Shown: one piece after another, positions 57,327 to 64,000 of the stretch
Numbering within the stretch: position 1 is the stretch's first letter
How the letters are laid out: each line of letters starts with the position of its first letter
From: Sphingomonadaceae bacterium
GTDB taxonomy: Bacteria > Pseudomonadota > Alphaproteobacteria > Sphingomonadales > Sphingomonadaceae
Direction of reading: 5' to 3'
DNA: 64,000 nt
NCBI GenBank assembly: GCA_030147805.1
Contig: JASBUR010000020.1
Span: 1 to 64,000, forward strand
Made by a program: the position numbers and the translations under genes
The notes under the pieces: generated by a model
What the model was told of the DNA's origin: nothing
Databases searched by the model: none
Seen by the model: only the letters and a program-made list of their open reading frames with translations

Positions 57327-59378
57327 TCACCCCTCGATCTTCGAAAAATCCGCCACCGTATGCACCGCCGCCCTGATGCGATTGAGCAATCGCAACCGGT
57401 TCGCCCGCACCCCGGAGTCGCTGTCGTTGACCGTCACATGGTTGAAGAACGCATCGATCGGCCCGCGGAGCCGCGCCAGGCTCGACATCGCCGCCGCAAA
57501 CTCCTCGCGCTCGACCGCGCCCTGCGCCTCGGGGATCACTGCGTCGATCTCGGCGGCGAGCCTTTGCTCCTCGGGCAAGGTCAGCAGCAGCGGATCGACC
57601 GCGCCGTCGAAGCGCGCACCGTCCTTCTTTTCCTCGATGCGCAGGATGTTGGCAGCGCGCTTGTAGCCGGCGAGGAGATTGGTGCCGTCCTCGGTGACGA
57701 CGAACGCCTGCAGCGCCGTCACCCGCGCCAGCAGCCGTACCAGATCGTCCTCGCCGCCGAGTGCGAAGATCGCATCGATGAGGTCGTGGCGGACGCCCGC
57801 CTCGCGCTGCTGGACCTTGAGGCGGTCGGCGAAGAAGTCGAGCAGGTCCCGCGCGGTCTCCGCCCCCGCCTCGCCGATGCGCAGATTGCCGTACGCCGCT
57901 GCGAAGAGATCGGAGAGACCGATCCGCGTTCCGTTCGCAAGGATCGTCTGGATCATGTAGAGCGCCGCCCGGCGCAGCGCGAAGGGGTCCTTCGAACCCG
58001 TCGGCTTGATGCCGCGCGCGAAGAAGGCCACGAGCGTATCGGCTCGATCGGCAATCGCCACGCACGCCGGGATGCAGCCCTCGGCGATGGGCAGGTACTG
58101 CTGCTTGAGCGCCGCGACGGTGCCGGGCTTCTCGCCGAGATGCTCGGCGTAATAGCCCCCCATGATGCCCTGGAGCTCGGGAAATTCGCCGACCATGCCG
58201 GTGCCGAGATCGGCCTTGGCGAGCAGGCCGGCGCGCTCCGCCGTCGCCGGATCGCGTTCGGGAAAATAGCGGCGGGCGATTTCGCCCGACAGCCGTGCGA
58301 GGCGATCTGCCTTTTCACGAAGCGTCCCCATGCCCTCGTAGAAGAGCATGTCGTCGAGCTTTGCGAGGTAGGCGTCGAGCGGCTTTTTCTTGTCCTGCTC
58401 CCAGAAGAACTTCGCATCCGACAGCCGCGCCGCGAGCACCTTGCGGTTGCCGGCGACGATCGCGGTGCCGCCATCCGACGCCTCGATATTGGCGACGCAG
58501 ACGAAGGCTGGGGCCAGCTTGCCGCTCGCTGGCTCGCGGCAGGCGAAATATTTCTGGTTCACCCGCATGGTGAGCTGGATGACCTCGGGCGGCACGTCGA
58601 GGAACGACGGGTCGAAGTCGCCGATCAGCGGCACCGGCCATTCGGTAAGGCCGGCGTTCTCGGCGAGCAGCCCGGCGTCCTCGATCAGCTCGAGCTCCTT
58701 GCTCTTCGCCAGCTCGCGGGCGCGGTCGCCGATGATCTGCGCGCGCTCCTCGGCGGACAGGATCACATAGGCGGCGCGCAGCGACGGCGCATAGTCGGCG
58801 GCGGACGCGATCTCGACGGGGCCACGGCTCAGGAAGCGGTGGCCGCGGGTCGTGCGGCCGCTGCGGATGCCGTCGATGTCGAGGTCGACGACATCGCCGT
58901 CGAGCAGCGCGACGATCGAATGCAGCGGGCGGACCCAGCGCAGGCTGCCCGAACCCCAGCGCATCGACTTGGGCCAGGGGAAGCCGCGGACGATCGCCGG
59001 CACCGCTTCGGCGAGCACGTCACGCGTCGGGCGGCCGGGCTTGGCGATCACCGCGTAGAGGAAGCGGCCCTTGGCGTCGTCGCGTTCCTCCAGCTGGTCG
59101 CGCGTCAGCCCGGTCGACTTCAGGAAGCCCTCGACCGCCTGCGGCGGCGCGTCGGCGCGGGGGCCGCGGCGTTCCTCGCTGACGTCGGGGGTGGCGAGCG
59201 GCAGGCCGCGCGCGATCAGCGCGAGACGGCGCGGCGTGGCGTGCGTCTCGATGCCCGCGGCGGCGAGGCCGGCCGCCGCCAGCGCGTCGCCGAACAGCCG
59301 CTTCAGATCGTCGGCGGCCTTCGGCTGCATGCGCGCCGGGATTTCCTCGGAGAACAGCTCGAGCAGGAAATCAGCCAC
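57327..59378 (-). CDS. glyS: Glycyl-tRNA synthetase beta subunit
   Basis: 683-aa beta chain of the alpha2beta2 GlyRS, which contributes tRNA binding and editing-like domains. MADFLLELFSEEIPARM (read from GTG 59378) is the typical N terminus. Later motifs include EERRGPRADAP, DDMLFYEGMGTLREKADRLARL and GFLAKADL-like AKADLGTGMVGEFPELQG, with an anticodon-binding-like C terminus. The GTG is chosen since GGGAG lies upstream; an ATG 18 bases earlier overlaps that site. Paired with glyQ upstream, with a repeat element between them. Confidence 0.95.
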   Translation of the reverse strand: MADFLLELFSEEIPARMQPKAADDLKRLFGDALAAAGLAAAGIETHATPRRLALIARGLPLATPDVSEERRGPRADAPPQAVEGFLKSTGLTRDQLEERDDAKGRFLYAVIAKPGRPTRDVLAEAVPAIVRGFPWPKSMRWGSGSLRWVRPLHSIVALLDGDVVDLDIDGIRSGRTTRGHRFLSRGPVEIASAADYAPSLRAAYVILSAEERAQIIGDRARELAKSKELELIEDAGLLAENAGLTEWPVPLIGDFDPSFLDVPPEVIQLTMRVNQKYFACREPASGKLAPAFVCVANIEASDGGTAIVAGNRKVLAARLSDAKFFWEQDKKKPLDAYLAKLDDMLFYEGMGTLREKADRLARLSGEIARRYFPERDPATAERAGLLAKADLGTGMVGEFPELQGIMGGYYAEHLGEKPGTVAALKQQYLPIAEGCIPACVAIADRADTLVAFFARGIKPTGSKDPFALRRAALYMIQTILANGTRIGLSDLFAAAYGNLRIGEAGAETARDLLDFFADRLKVQQREAGVRHDLIDAIFALGGEDDLVRLLARVTALQAFVVTEDGTNLLAGYKRAANILRIEEKKDGARFDGAVDPLLLTLPEEQRLAAEIDAVIPEAQGAVEREEFAAAMSSLARLRGPIDAFFNHVTVNDSDSGVRANRLRLLNRIRAAVHTVADFSKIEG

Positions 59379-59400
59379 GGGCCATCTCCCACCCATTGAC

Positions 59401-59502
59401 CGTCATCCCCGCGAAGGCGGGGACCCAGCACGAAAGAAATAGCGCCAGGGGTAGCTGGCATGCCGTTTGATCGGCTGGGTCCCCGCCTTCGCGGGGATGA
59501 CG
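59401..59502. repeat. Paired palindromic element (copy 2), between glyQ and glyS
   Basis: The left arm CGTCATCCCCGCGAAGG... (59401-59428) and right arm ...CCTTCGCGGGGATGACG (59475-59502) are exact inverted copies of each other, with a 46-base centre unlike that of copy 1. It occupies almost the whole glyQ-glyS gap. Confidence 0.88.
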
Positions 59503-59522
59503 ATGAGAGAAGGTCAGCCAGC

Positions 59523-60398
59523 TCATGCCGCCGCTCCCGCCGCCCAGCCATTGTGGCGCATCCAGCTTTCGCAGCAACCCTTGGTCAGCTCGCGGACGCG
59601 GCCGATATAGGCCTGCCGCTCGGCGACCGAGATGACGCCGCGGGCGTTCAGCAGGTTGAAATAGTGGCTCGCCTTGATCGCCTGGTCATAGGCGGGCAGC
59701 GGCTTGTCGGCGTCGATCAGCTTGCGGCATTCCTGCTGTGCCTGTTTGAACTGCTCGAACAGCAGGTCGGTATCGGCGAGCTCGAAATTATAGGCCGAGA
59801 ACTGGCGCTCGTTCTCGACGAACACGTCGCCGTAGCTGACGCCATGGTCGTTGTAGGCGAGGTCGTAGACGCTGTCCTTGCCCTGGATATAGGTCGCCAG
59901 CCGTTCGAGCCCGTAGGTGATCTCGCCCGAGACCGGCGCGCATTCGATGCCGCCGACCTGCTGGAAATAGGTGAACTGCGTCACCTCCATGCCGTCGCAC
60001 CAGACCTCCCAGCCAAGGCCCCAGGCGCCGAGCGTCGGGCTTTCCCAATCATCCTCGACGAAGCGGATGTCATGCCTGTCGGTATCGATGCCGATTTCGC
60101 GCAGCGAGCCGAGATAGAGGTCGAGGATGTCGTCGGGCGACGGCTTCAGGATCACCTGGAACTGGTAATAATGCTGCAGCCGGTTGGGGTTCTCGCCATA
60201 GCGGCCATCGCTCGGACGGCGCGACGGCTGGACATAGGCGGCGCGCCAGGGCTTGGGGCCGAGCGCGCGCAGCGTCGTGGCCGGATGAAAGGTGCCGGCG
60301 CCCATCTCGACGTCATAGGGCTGCAGCACGACGCAGCCCTGCGCCGCCCAATAGCGCTGGAGTCGCAGGATCAGCTCTTGGAACGACGGCGCAGCCAC
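59523..60398 (-). CDS. glyQ: Glycyl-tRNA synthetase alpha subunit
   Basis: 291-aa catalytic chain of alpha2beta2 GlyRS. It shows [54 protein letters not shown] (class II motif 2 region) and [20 protein letters not shown]. It starts at GTG 60398. The bacterial two-subunit type is normal for alphaproteobacteria. It precedes glyS with a repeat element in the gap. Confidence 0.97.
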   Translation of the reverse strand: MAAPSFQELILRLQRYWAAQGCVVLQPYDVEMGAGTFHPATTLRALGPKPWRAAYVQPSRRPSDGRYGENPNRLQHYYQFQVILKPSPDDILDLYLGSLREIGIDTDRHDIRFVEDDWESPTLGAWGLGWEVWCDGMEVTQFTYFQQVGGIECAPVSGEITYGLERLATYIQGKDSVYDLAYNDHGVSYGDVFVENERQFSAYNFELADTDLLFEQFKQAQQECRKLIDADKPLPAYDQAIKASHYFNLLNARGVISVAERQAYIGRVRELTKGCCESWMRHNGWAAGAAA

Positions 60399-60477
60399 TC
60401 AAGCTCTTTCGCAGTGCACAAATCCGGCCTGCGTCCTAGCCGCCCCGCCGCGCGCGGGCAAGCAAGCGCGCGGGTTT

Positions 60478-62463
60478 TCAGCTCTTGTGCGCGGCCTGTC
60501 GCCCCGGGAACGACACCACCTGCCCGTTGCCGGCCCGCGCGGCGACGCTGTGGGCGATGGCCTGCGCCAGCTGCGCGACGGTGAACGGCTTGGCGAGCCG
60601 CGGCGCCGCGATCGTCGTGTCCCGCGCGATATCGGCATAGCCGGTCGCGAGGATGACCGGCAGATCGGGCCAGCGCGCCGCGATCACTTCGATAAGCTCG
60701 CCGCCGTTCATCTGCGGCATCGCATAGTCGGTGATGACGAGGTCGACCGGTTCGCGGTCGAGGATTTCGAGCGCCGCGCGCGCCGAACTCGCCTCGAGTG
60801 TGCGATGCCCCAGATCCTCGAGCATCGCCGCGGTGTTGGTGATGACCAGCGCGTCGTCGTCGACCGCGAGGATGGTCAGCGTCTCGGTACGAATCGGCCG
60901 GTCGGCCGCCTCGCCCGGCGCCGCAGCCGGCTCGGCATCGGGGATCGCGACTGGCAGCCACAGCTCGGCGCGCGTCCCCTCGCCCTTGCGGCTCGTCAGG
61001 ATCAGCCGGCCGCCGCTCTGTTCGGCCAGGCCATGCGCCATCGACAGGCCGAGGCCGGTCCCCTTGCCGATGCCCTTGGTGGTGAAGAAGGGCTCGGTCG
61101 CGCGGGCCAGCGTGTCGGGGTCCATGCCCTCGCCGCGGTCGATGACCGACAGGCGGATGTAGCGTCCGGCCTTGAGCGACCCGGCGCCATCGCCGCTCAC
61201 CTCCTTCTCGTCGGCGGCGATGACGATCTCGCCACCGCCGGGCATCGCGTCGCGCGCGTTGACCGCGAGGTTGAGCAGCACCAGCTCGAGCTGGTTGGCG
61301 TCGGCCCGCGCCGGCGACAGACGCAAGGGGAACGTCGTCTGAATATCGATGCCGGTGCCGAGCGTGCGCTGCAGCAGGTCGGCCATGCCGCGCACCAGCG
61401 CGCCGACGTCGACCGCCTCGAGGTTGAGCTCCTGCTTGCGCGCGAAGGAGAGCATGCGCTGCGTCAGCGACGCCCCGCGTTCGGCCGCCTTCATGGCGTT
61501 GTCGAGGAAGCGGGTGACGTCGGCGCCTTCGGCCAGCCGCTTCTTCGCCAGTTCGAGGCTGCCGATCACCGCGGCGAGCAGATTGTTGAAGTCGTGCGCG
61601 ACGCCGCCGGTGAGCTGGCCGATCGCCTCCATCTTCTGCGACTGGAAGAAGGCCTCGCGCGCCTTTTCGAGCGCGCGCTGCGCCTCCATGCGTTCGGTGA
61701 TGTCGCGGGTCACCTTGGCATAGCCGATGATTGCGCCGTCGTCGTCGCGCACCGGATCGATGATCACATGCGCCCAGAAGCGCGAGCCGTCCTTGCGGAC
61801 GCGCCACCCCTCCTTCTCGAAGCGACCTTCGCGCCGCGCCGTCTCGAGCCCGACCTCGGGCAAGCCCGCGGCGCGATCCTCCTCGGTATAAAAGCGCGAG
61901 AAATGCGCGCCGACGATCTCGTCGGGCCGGTAGCCCTTGATGCGTTCGCCGCCCTGGTTCCAGTTCGCGACGCGACCGTCGGCGTCGAGCATATAGATCG
62001 CATAATCGGTCACCGACTGGACGAGCAGCCGAAAGCGCTCCTCACTCTGCCGCAGTGCCTGTTCGGAGGCACGGCGCTCGGTGAGGTCGCGCGTGATCTT
62101 GGCGTAGCCGATGACCTCGCCGGCGTCGCCGCGCACCGGATCGATGACGACATGCGCCCAGAAGCGCGAGCCGTCCTTGCGGATCCGCCAGCCCTCCCTC
62201 TCGAAGCGGCCTTCGGTCGCTGCCGTTGCGAGCGCATGGCGCGGCAGTCCCGCGGCGCGGTCCTCCTCGGTGTAGAAGCGTTCGAAATTCTGGCCGATGA
62301 TCTCGCCGGCGGCATAGCCCTTGAAGCGCTGCGCACCGGGATTCCAGCTGGCGACCGACCCATCGGCGTCGAGCATGTAGATCGCATAGTCGGTGACGGC
62401 GTTGACCAGCAGGCGGAAGCGCGCGTCGTCGGTGAGACTGCCCTCCGCCCTGCGATCCGTCAT
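60478..62463 (-). CDS. Hybrid sensor histidine kinase, PAS-PAS-HisKA-HATPase-REC
   Basis: 661 aa, no membrane helix, so a cytoplasmic sensor. Two PAS domains (about 15-130 and 140-255) are near-duplicates, both with VTDYAIYMLDADG, RFYTEEDRAAGLP and RKDGSRFWAHV. The phosphoacceptor His is in GGVAHDFNNLLAAV (about 292). ATPase boxes are NLAVNARDAMPGG, DRGEGMD and GKGTGLGLSM. A C-terminal receiver (about 525-640) has the phosphoacceptor Asp in LVITDYAMP. ATG 62463 follows GGGGAG. No output regulator is adjacent; signal unknown, possibly light, oxygen or redox. Confidence 0.92.
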   Translation of the reverse strand: MTDRRAEGSLTDDARFRLLVNAVTDYAIYMLDADGSVASWNPGAQRFKGYAAGEIIGQNFERFYTEEDRAAGLPRHALATAATEGRFEREGWRIRKDGSRFWAHVVIDPVRGDAGEVIGYAKITRDLTERRASEQALRQSEERFRLLVQSVTDYAIYMLDADGRVANWNQGGERIKGYRPDEIVGAHFSRFYTEEDRAAGLPEVGLETARREGRFEKEGWRVRKDGSRFWAHVIIDPVRDDDGAIIGYAKVTRDITERMEAQRALEKAREAFFQSQKMEAIGQLTGGVAHDFNNLLAAVIGSLELAKKRLAEGADVTRFLDNAMKAAERGASLTQRMLSFARKQELNLEAVDVGALVRGMADLLQRTLGTGIDIQTTFPLRLSPARADANQLELVLLNLAVNARDAMPGGGEIVIAADEKEVSGDGAGSLKAGRYIRLSVIDRGEGMDPDTLARATEPFFTTKGIGKGTGLGLSMAHGLAEQSGGRLILTSRKGEGTRAELWLPVAIPDAEPAAAPGEAADRPIRTETLTILAVDDDALVITNTAAMLEDLGHRTLEASSARAALEILDREPVDLVITDYAMPQMNGGELIEVIAARWPDLPVILATGYADIARDTTIAAPRLAKPFTVAQLAQAIAHSVAARAGNGQVVSFPGRQAAHKS

Positions 62464-62551
62464 GCTCACTCCCCCGCCGGCCGCATTTTTTTCGACCCTA
62501 ACTGCCTGAACGGTTGCCGTCGCAACCGGTTGCAGCGAGCGTTGCTGCCGC

Positions 62552-63214
62552 TCAGGGCGTCGGCGTGCGGCGCGCGCTGACGATGCGGATCGGCGCGGCG
62601 ATCATCTGCCCCTTCATCACCCCGACGCCCTCGGTCGCCGAGGTCGGTGCGCCCATGATCTTCTTCACGACGTCCATCCCCTCGACGACCTGTCCGAAGG
62701 CGGCGAAGCCCAGATTGTCGCCCGGCTTGGTGAGATCGGCGTCGAGCGAGGTCAGCGCGCCGATGGTGATGAAGAAGTCGCCGGTCGCCGACCCGGGCGC
62801 GCCGCGCGCCATCGAGATCGTGCCGTCGACGTGCGACAGGCCGGTGGTGCTGGTCGGTTCATGCTTGATCGCCGGCAGCGTCGTCTTGGGATTGCCGCGC
62901 GTGCCACCCTGGATCAGCCCATAGGCACCGTCGGGCGTCAGCGTCATCGCACGATAGAAGACCGCGCCGTCGAAACGCTTCTGATCGACATATTTCAGGA
63001 AATTGGCGGTGGTGACGGGCGCGCGCTCCTTCTCGAGCTCAAGCAGGATCGGGCCTTCCGCCGTCGTCAGCGTCACGCGCACCGTCGCGGGCTTCGGCGC
63101 CGGCGGCGCCTCGGCGGTCGAGGCGGCAGGCGCGAGCGGGGTGGCGGGAGCGGCGGTCTGGGCCAGCGCGGGCGTCGCCAGCGCGACGAGGGCGAATGCA
63201 AGGAGGGTCTTCAT
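62552..63214 (-). CDS. Periplasmic peptidyl-prolyl cis-trans isomerase (cyclophilin)
   Basis: 220 aa with a signal peptide (MKTLLAFALVALATPALA) and an Ala/Pro-rich linker to about residue 42. The cyclophilin domain includes ERAPVTTANFLKYVDQ, FDGAVFYRAM, GLIQGGTRGN, GTISMARGAPGSATGDFFI and FAAFGQVVEGMDVVKKI. The catalytic Arg is in FYRAM, but the usual Trp site is not obvious. Assists folding of exported proteins. Confidence 0.93.
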   Translation of the reverse strand: MKTLLAFALVALATPALAQTAAPATPLAPAASTAEAPPAPKPATVRVTLTTAEGPILLELEKERAPVTTANFLKYVDQKRFDGAVFYRAMTLTPDGAYGLIQGGTRGNPKTTLPAIKHEPTSTTGLSHVDGTISMARGAPGSATGDFFITIGALTSLDADLTKPGDNLGFAAFGQVVEGMDVVKKIMGAPTSATEGVGVMKGQMIAAPIRIVSARRTPTP

Positions 63215-63250
63215 GCGACGAGCTTAGCGAGATCGGTATCGCACCCCAAG

Positions 63251-63280
63251 CCGTCATCCTGACGCAAGTCAGGATGACGG
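63251..63280. repeat. Perfect 13-base-arm palindrome
   Basis: CCGTCATCCTGAC and GTCAGGATGACGG flank a GCAA loop (63251-63263 with 63268-63280). It lacks a T-tract, so it resembles an intergenic REP-like unit rather than a terminator. It lies between the divergent cyclophilin and acyl-CoA synthetase genes. Confidence 0.75.
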
Positions 63281-63377
63281 CCTCGTGGAGACATCAGCCC
63301 TGCCCAATGCGGCAGCCTACCGCGCCTCGCCCCCGCATGTTAGCGTCGCGGCCAACCAGGACCTGGGGAGGCCCTTC

Positions 63378-64000
63378 TTGCATCCGTACATCCATGCCGC
63401 GAACCATCCCGACAAGCCCGCCATCGTCATGGCCGGGTCGGGCAGGACGATCACCTACCGCGAACTCGAATCCGAATCGAACCGCATCGCGCAGCTGCTG
63501 CGCGCCCACGGTCTGAAGCGTGGCGACGCGATCGCACTGCTGATGGAGAACGGCCCGCACTATCTGCCGATCTGCTGGGCGGCGCAGCGCGCCGGGCTGA
63601 TCTTCACCTGCATTTCGACCAAGCTCGCGCTCGACGAGGCGCGCTACATCGTCGAGGATTCGGGCTCGAAGATCATCTTCGCCTCGCCCGGCCTCGCGCC
63701 GGTGGCGAGCCAGCTCGATGCGCCGGTGGCGCGCTATGCCGTCGGCGGCCCGATCGCCGGCTACGACGATTTCGAGACGGCGATCGCCGCGCAGCCCGAC
63801 GCGCGCATTGTCGACGAATCGCCGGGGCGCGACATGCTCTATTCGTCGGGGACGACCGGCCGGCCGAAGGGCGTGTCGGGCAAGCTGCCCGAGGGTGCGA
63901 TCGACACGCCCAATGCGCTGCTGATGCTCGTCACGATGCTCTACGGCTTCAACGGCGACACGATCTATCTGTCGCCGGCGCCGCTCTACCACGCCGCGCC
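63378..64000 (+). CDS. AMP-forming acyl-CoA synthetase (5' part)
   Basis: The first 207 codons run to the right edge; the frame has no stop. Start is TTG 63378, seven bases after GGGGAG; no in-frame ATG lies close. The N-terminal AMP-binding domain begins LHPYIHAANHPDKPAIVMAG with ITYRELESESNRIAQLL. The adenylate P-loop is MLYSSGTTGRPKGV at about residue 155, then LYGFNGDTIYLSPAPLYHAA. It activates a fatty or aromatic acid to its CoA ester; substrate unknown. Confidence 0.9.
   Translation, partial: MHPYIHAANHPDKPAIVMAGSGRTITYRELESESNRIAQLLRAHGLKRGDAIALLMENGPHYLPICWAAQRAGLIFTCISTKLALDEARYIVEDSGSKIIFASPGLAPVASQLDAPVARYAVGGPIAGYDDFETAIAAQPDARIVDESPGRDMLYSSGTTGRPKGVSGKLPEGAIDTPNALLMLVTMLYGFNGDTIYLSPAPLYHAA

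Overview
The window looks like ordinary chromosome from a high-GC alphaproteobacterium of the Sphingomonadaceae type. The grounds are a complete division and cell-wall (dcw) cluster, an RcdA-like CtrA-degradation adaptor, an alpha2beta2 glycyl-tRNA synthetase, pyruvate phosphate dikinase, a Pro-linker OmpA porin, intergenic palindromes of the GTCATCCCCGCGAAGG type and alphaproteobacterial regulatory signals (RpoH and EcfG promoters, a ROSE-like thermometer). The genus is inferred from these features, not tested. Base composition and codon use look uniform. I saw no phage, transposase, CRISPR array, rRNA, tRNA or recognisable defence island.

Layout. 1-9380 (minus): mraZ-rsmH-ftsL-ftsI-murE-murF-mraY-murD-ftsW, almost all with overlapping stop/start codons, preceded by an array of MraZ boxes. 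9578-17000: two small membrane proteins, an ArsR regulator with a cysteine-synthase gene, an orphan solute-binding lipoprotein coupled to a thiolase, a periplasmic unknown and a class A acid phosphatase. 17121-25834: clpA, a secreted dienelactone hydrolase, a Bax inhibitor-1 protein, then ybbP/ybbA-like ABC genes divergent from tesA-thpR, as in E. coli. 25874-35693: LMW phosphatase, MFS, a TetR-APC permease pair divergent from a metal-dependent hydrolase, an NTF2-like protein, GMC oxidoreductase, epoxide hydrolase, lipB and a TSUP permease.

35853-45874: an Ala/Asp-rich lipoprotein, SCP2 protein, a secreted Cys protein, OmpA, two small proteins, an EamA transporter divergent from an XRE regulator with a coupled monooxygenase, acyl-CoA dehydrogenase, HxlR divergent from MAPEG, VOC, RcdA-like and Hsp20 under a predicted RNA thermometer. 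46088-54458: a tight nucleoside hydrolase-ribokinase-Fe/2OG-oxygenase operon, a YeaQ-type membrane protein with a candidate general-stress promoter, phnCDE, a CoA-transferase, a TM/coiled-coil/HhH protein and a lipoprotein. 54455-64000: ppdK, glyS and glyQ with palindromic repeat pairs on both sides of glyS, a hybrid histidine kinase, a cyclophilin and the 5' end of an acyl-CoA synthetase.

The most rewarding leads are regulatory or operonic: the ROSE-like leader of hsp20, the nucleoside-degrading operon carrying an isopenicillin-N-synthase-type dioxygenase, and clear operator dyads at the ArsR, TetR and HxlR loci. No wholly new large system is evident.
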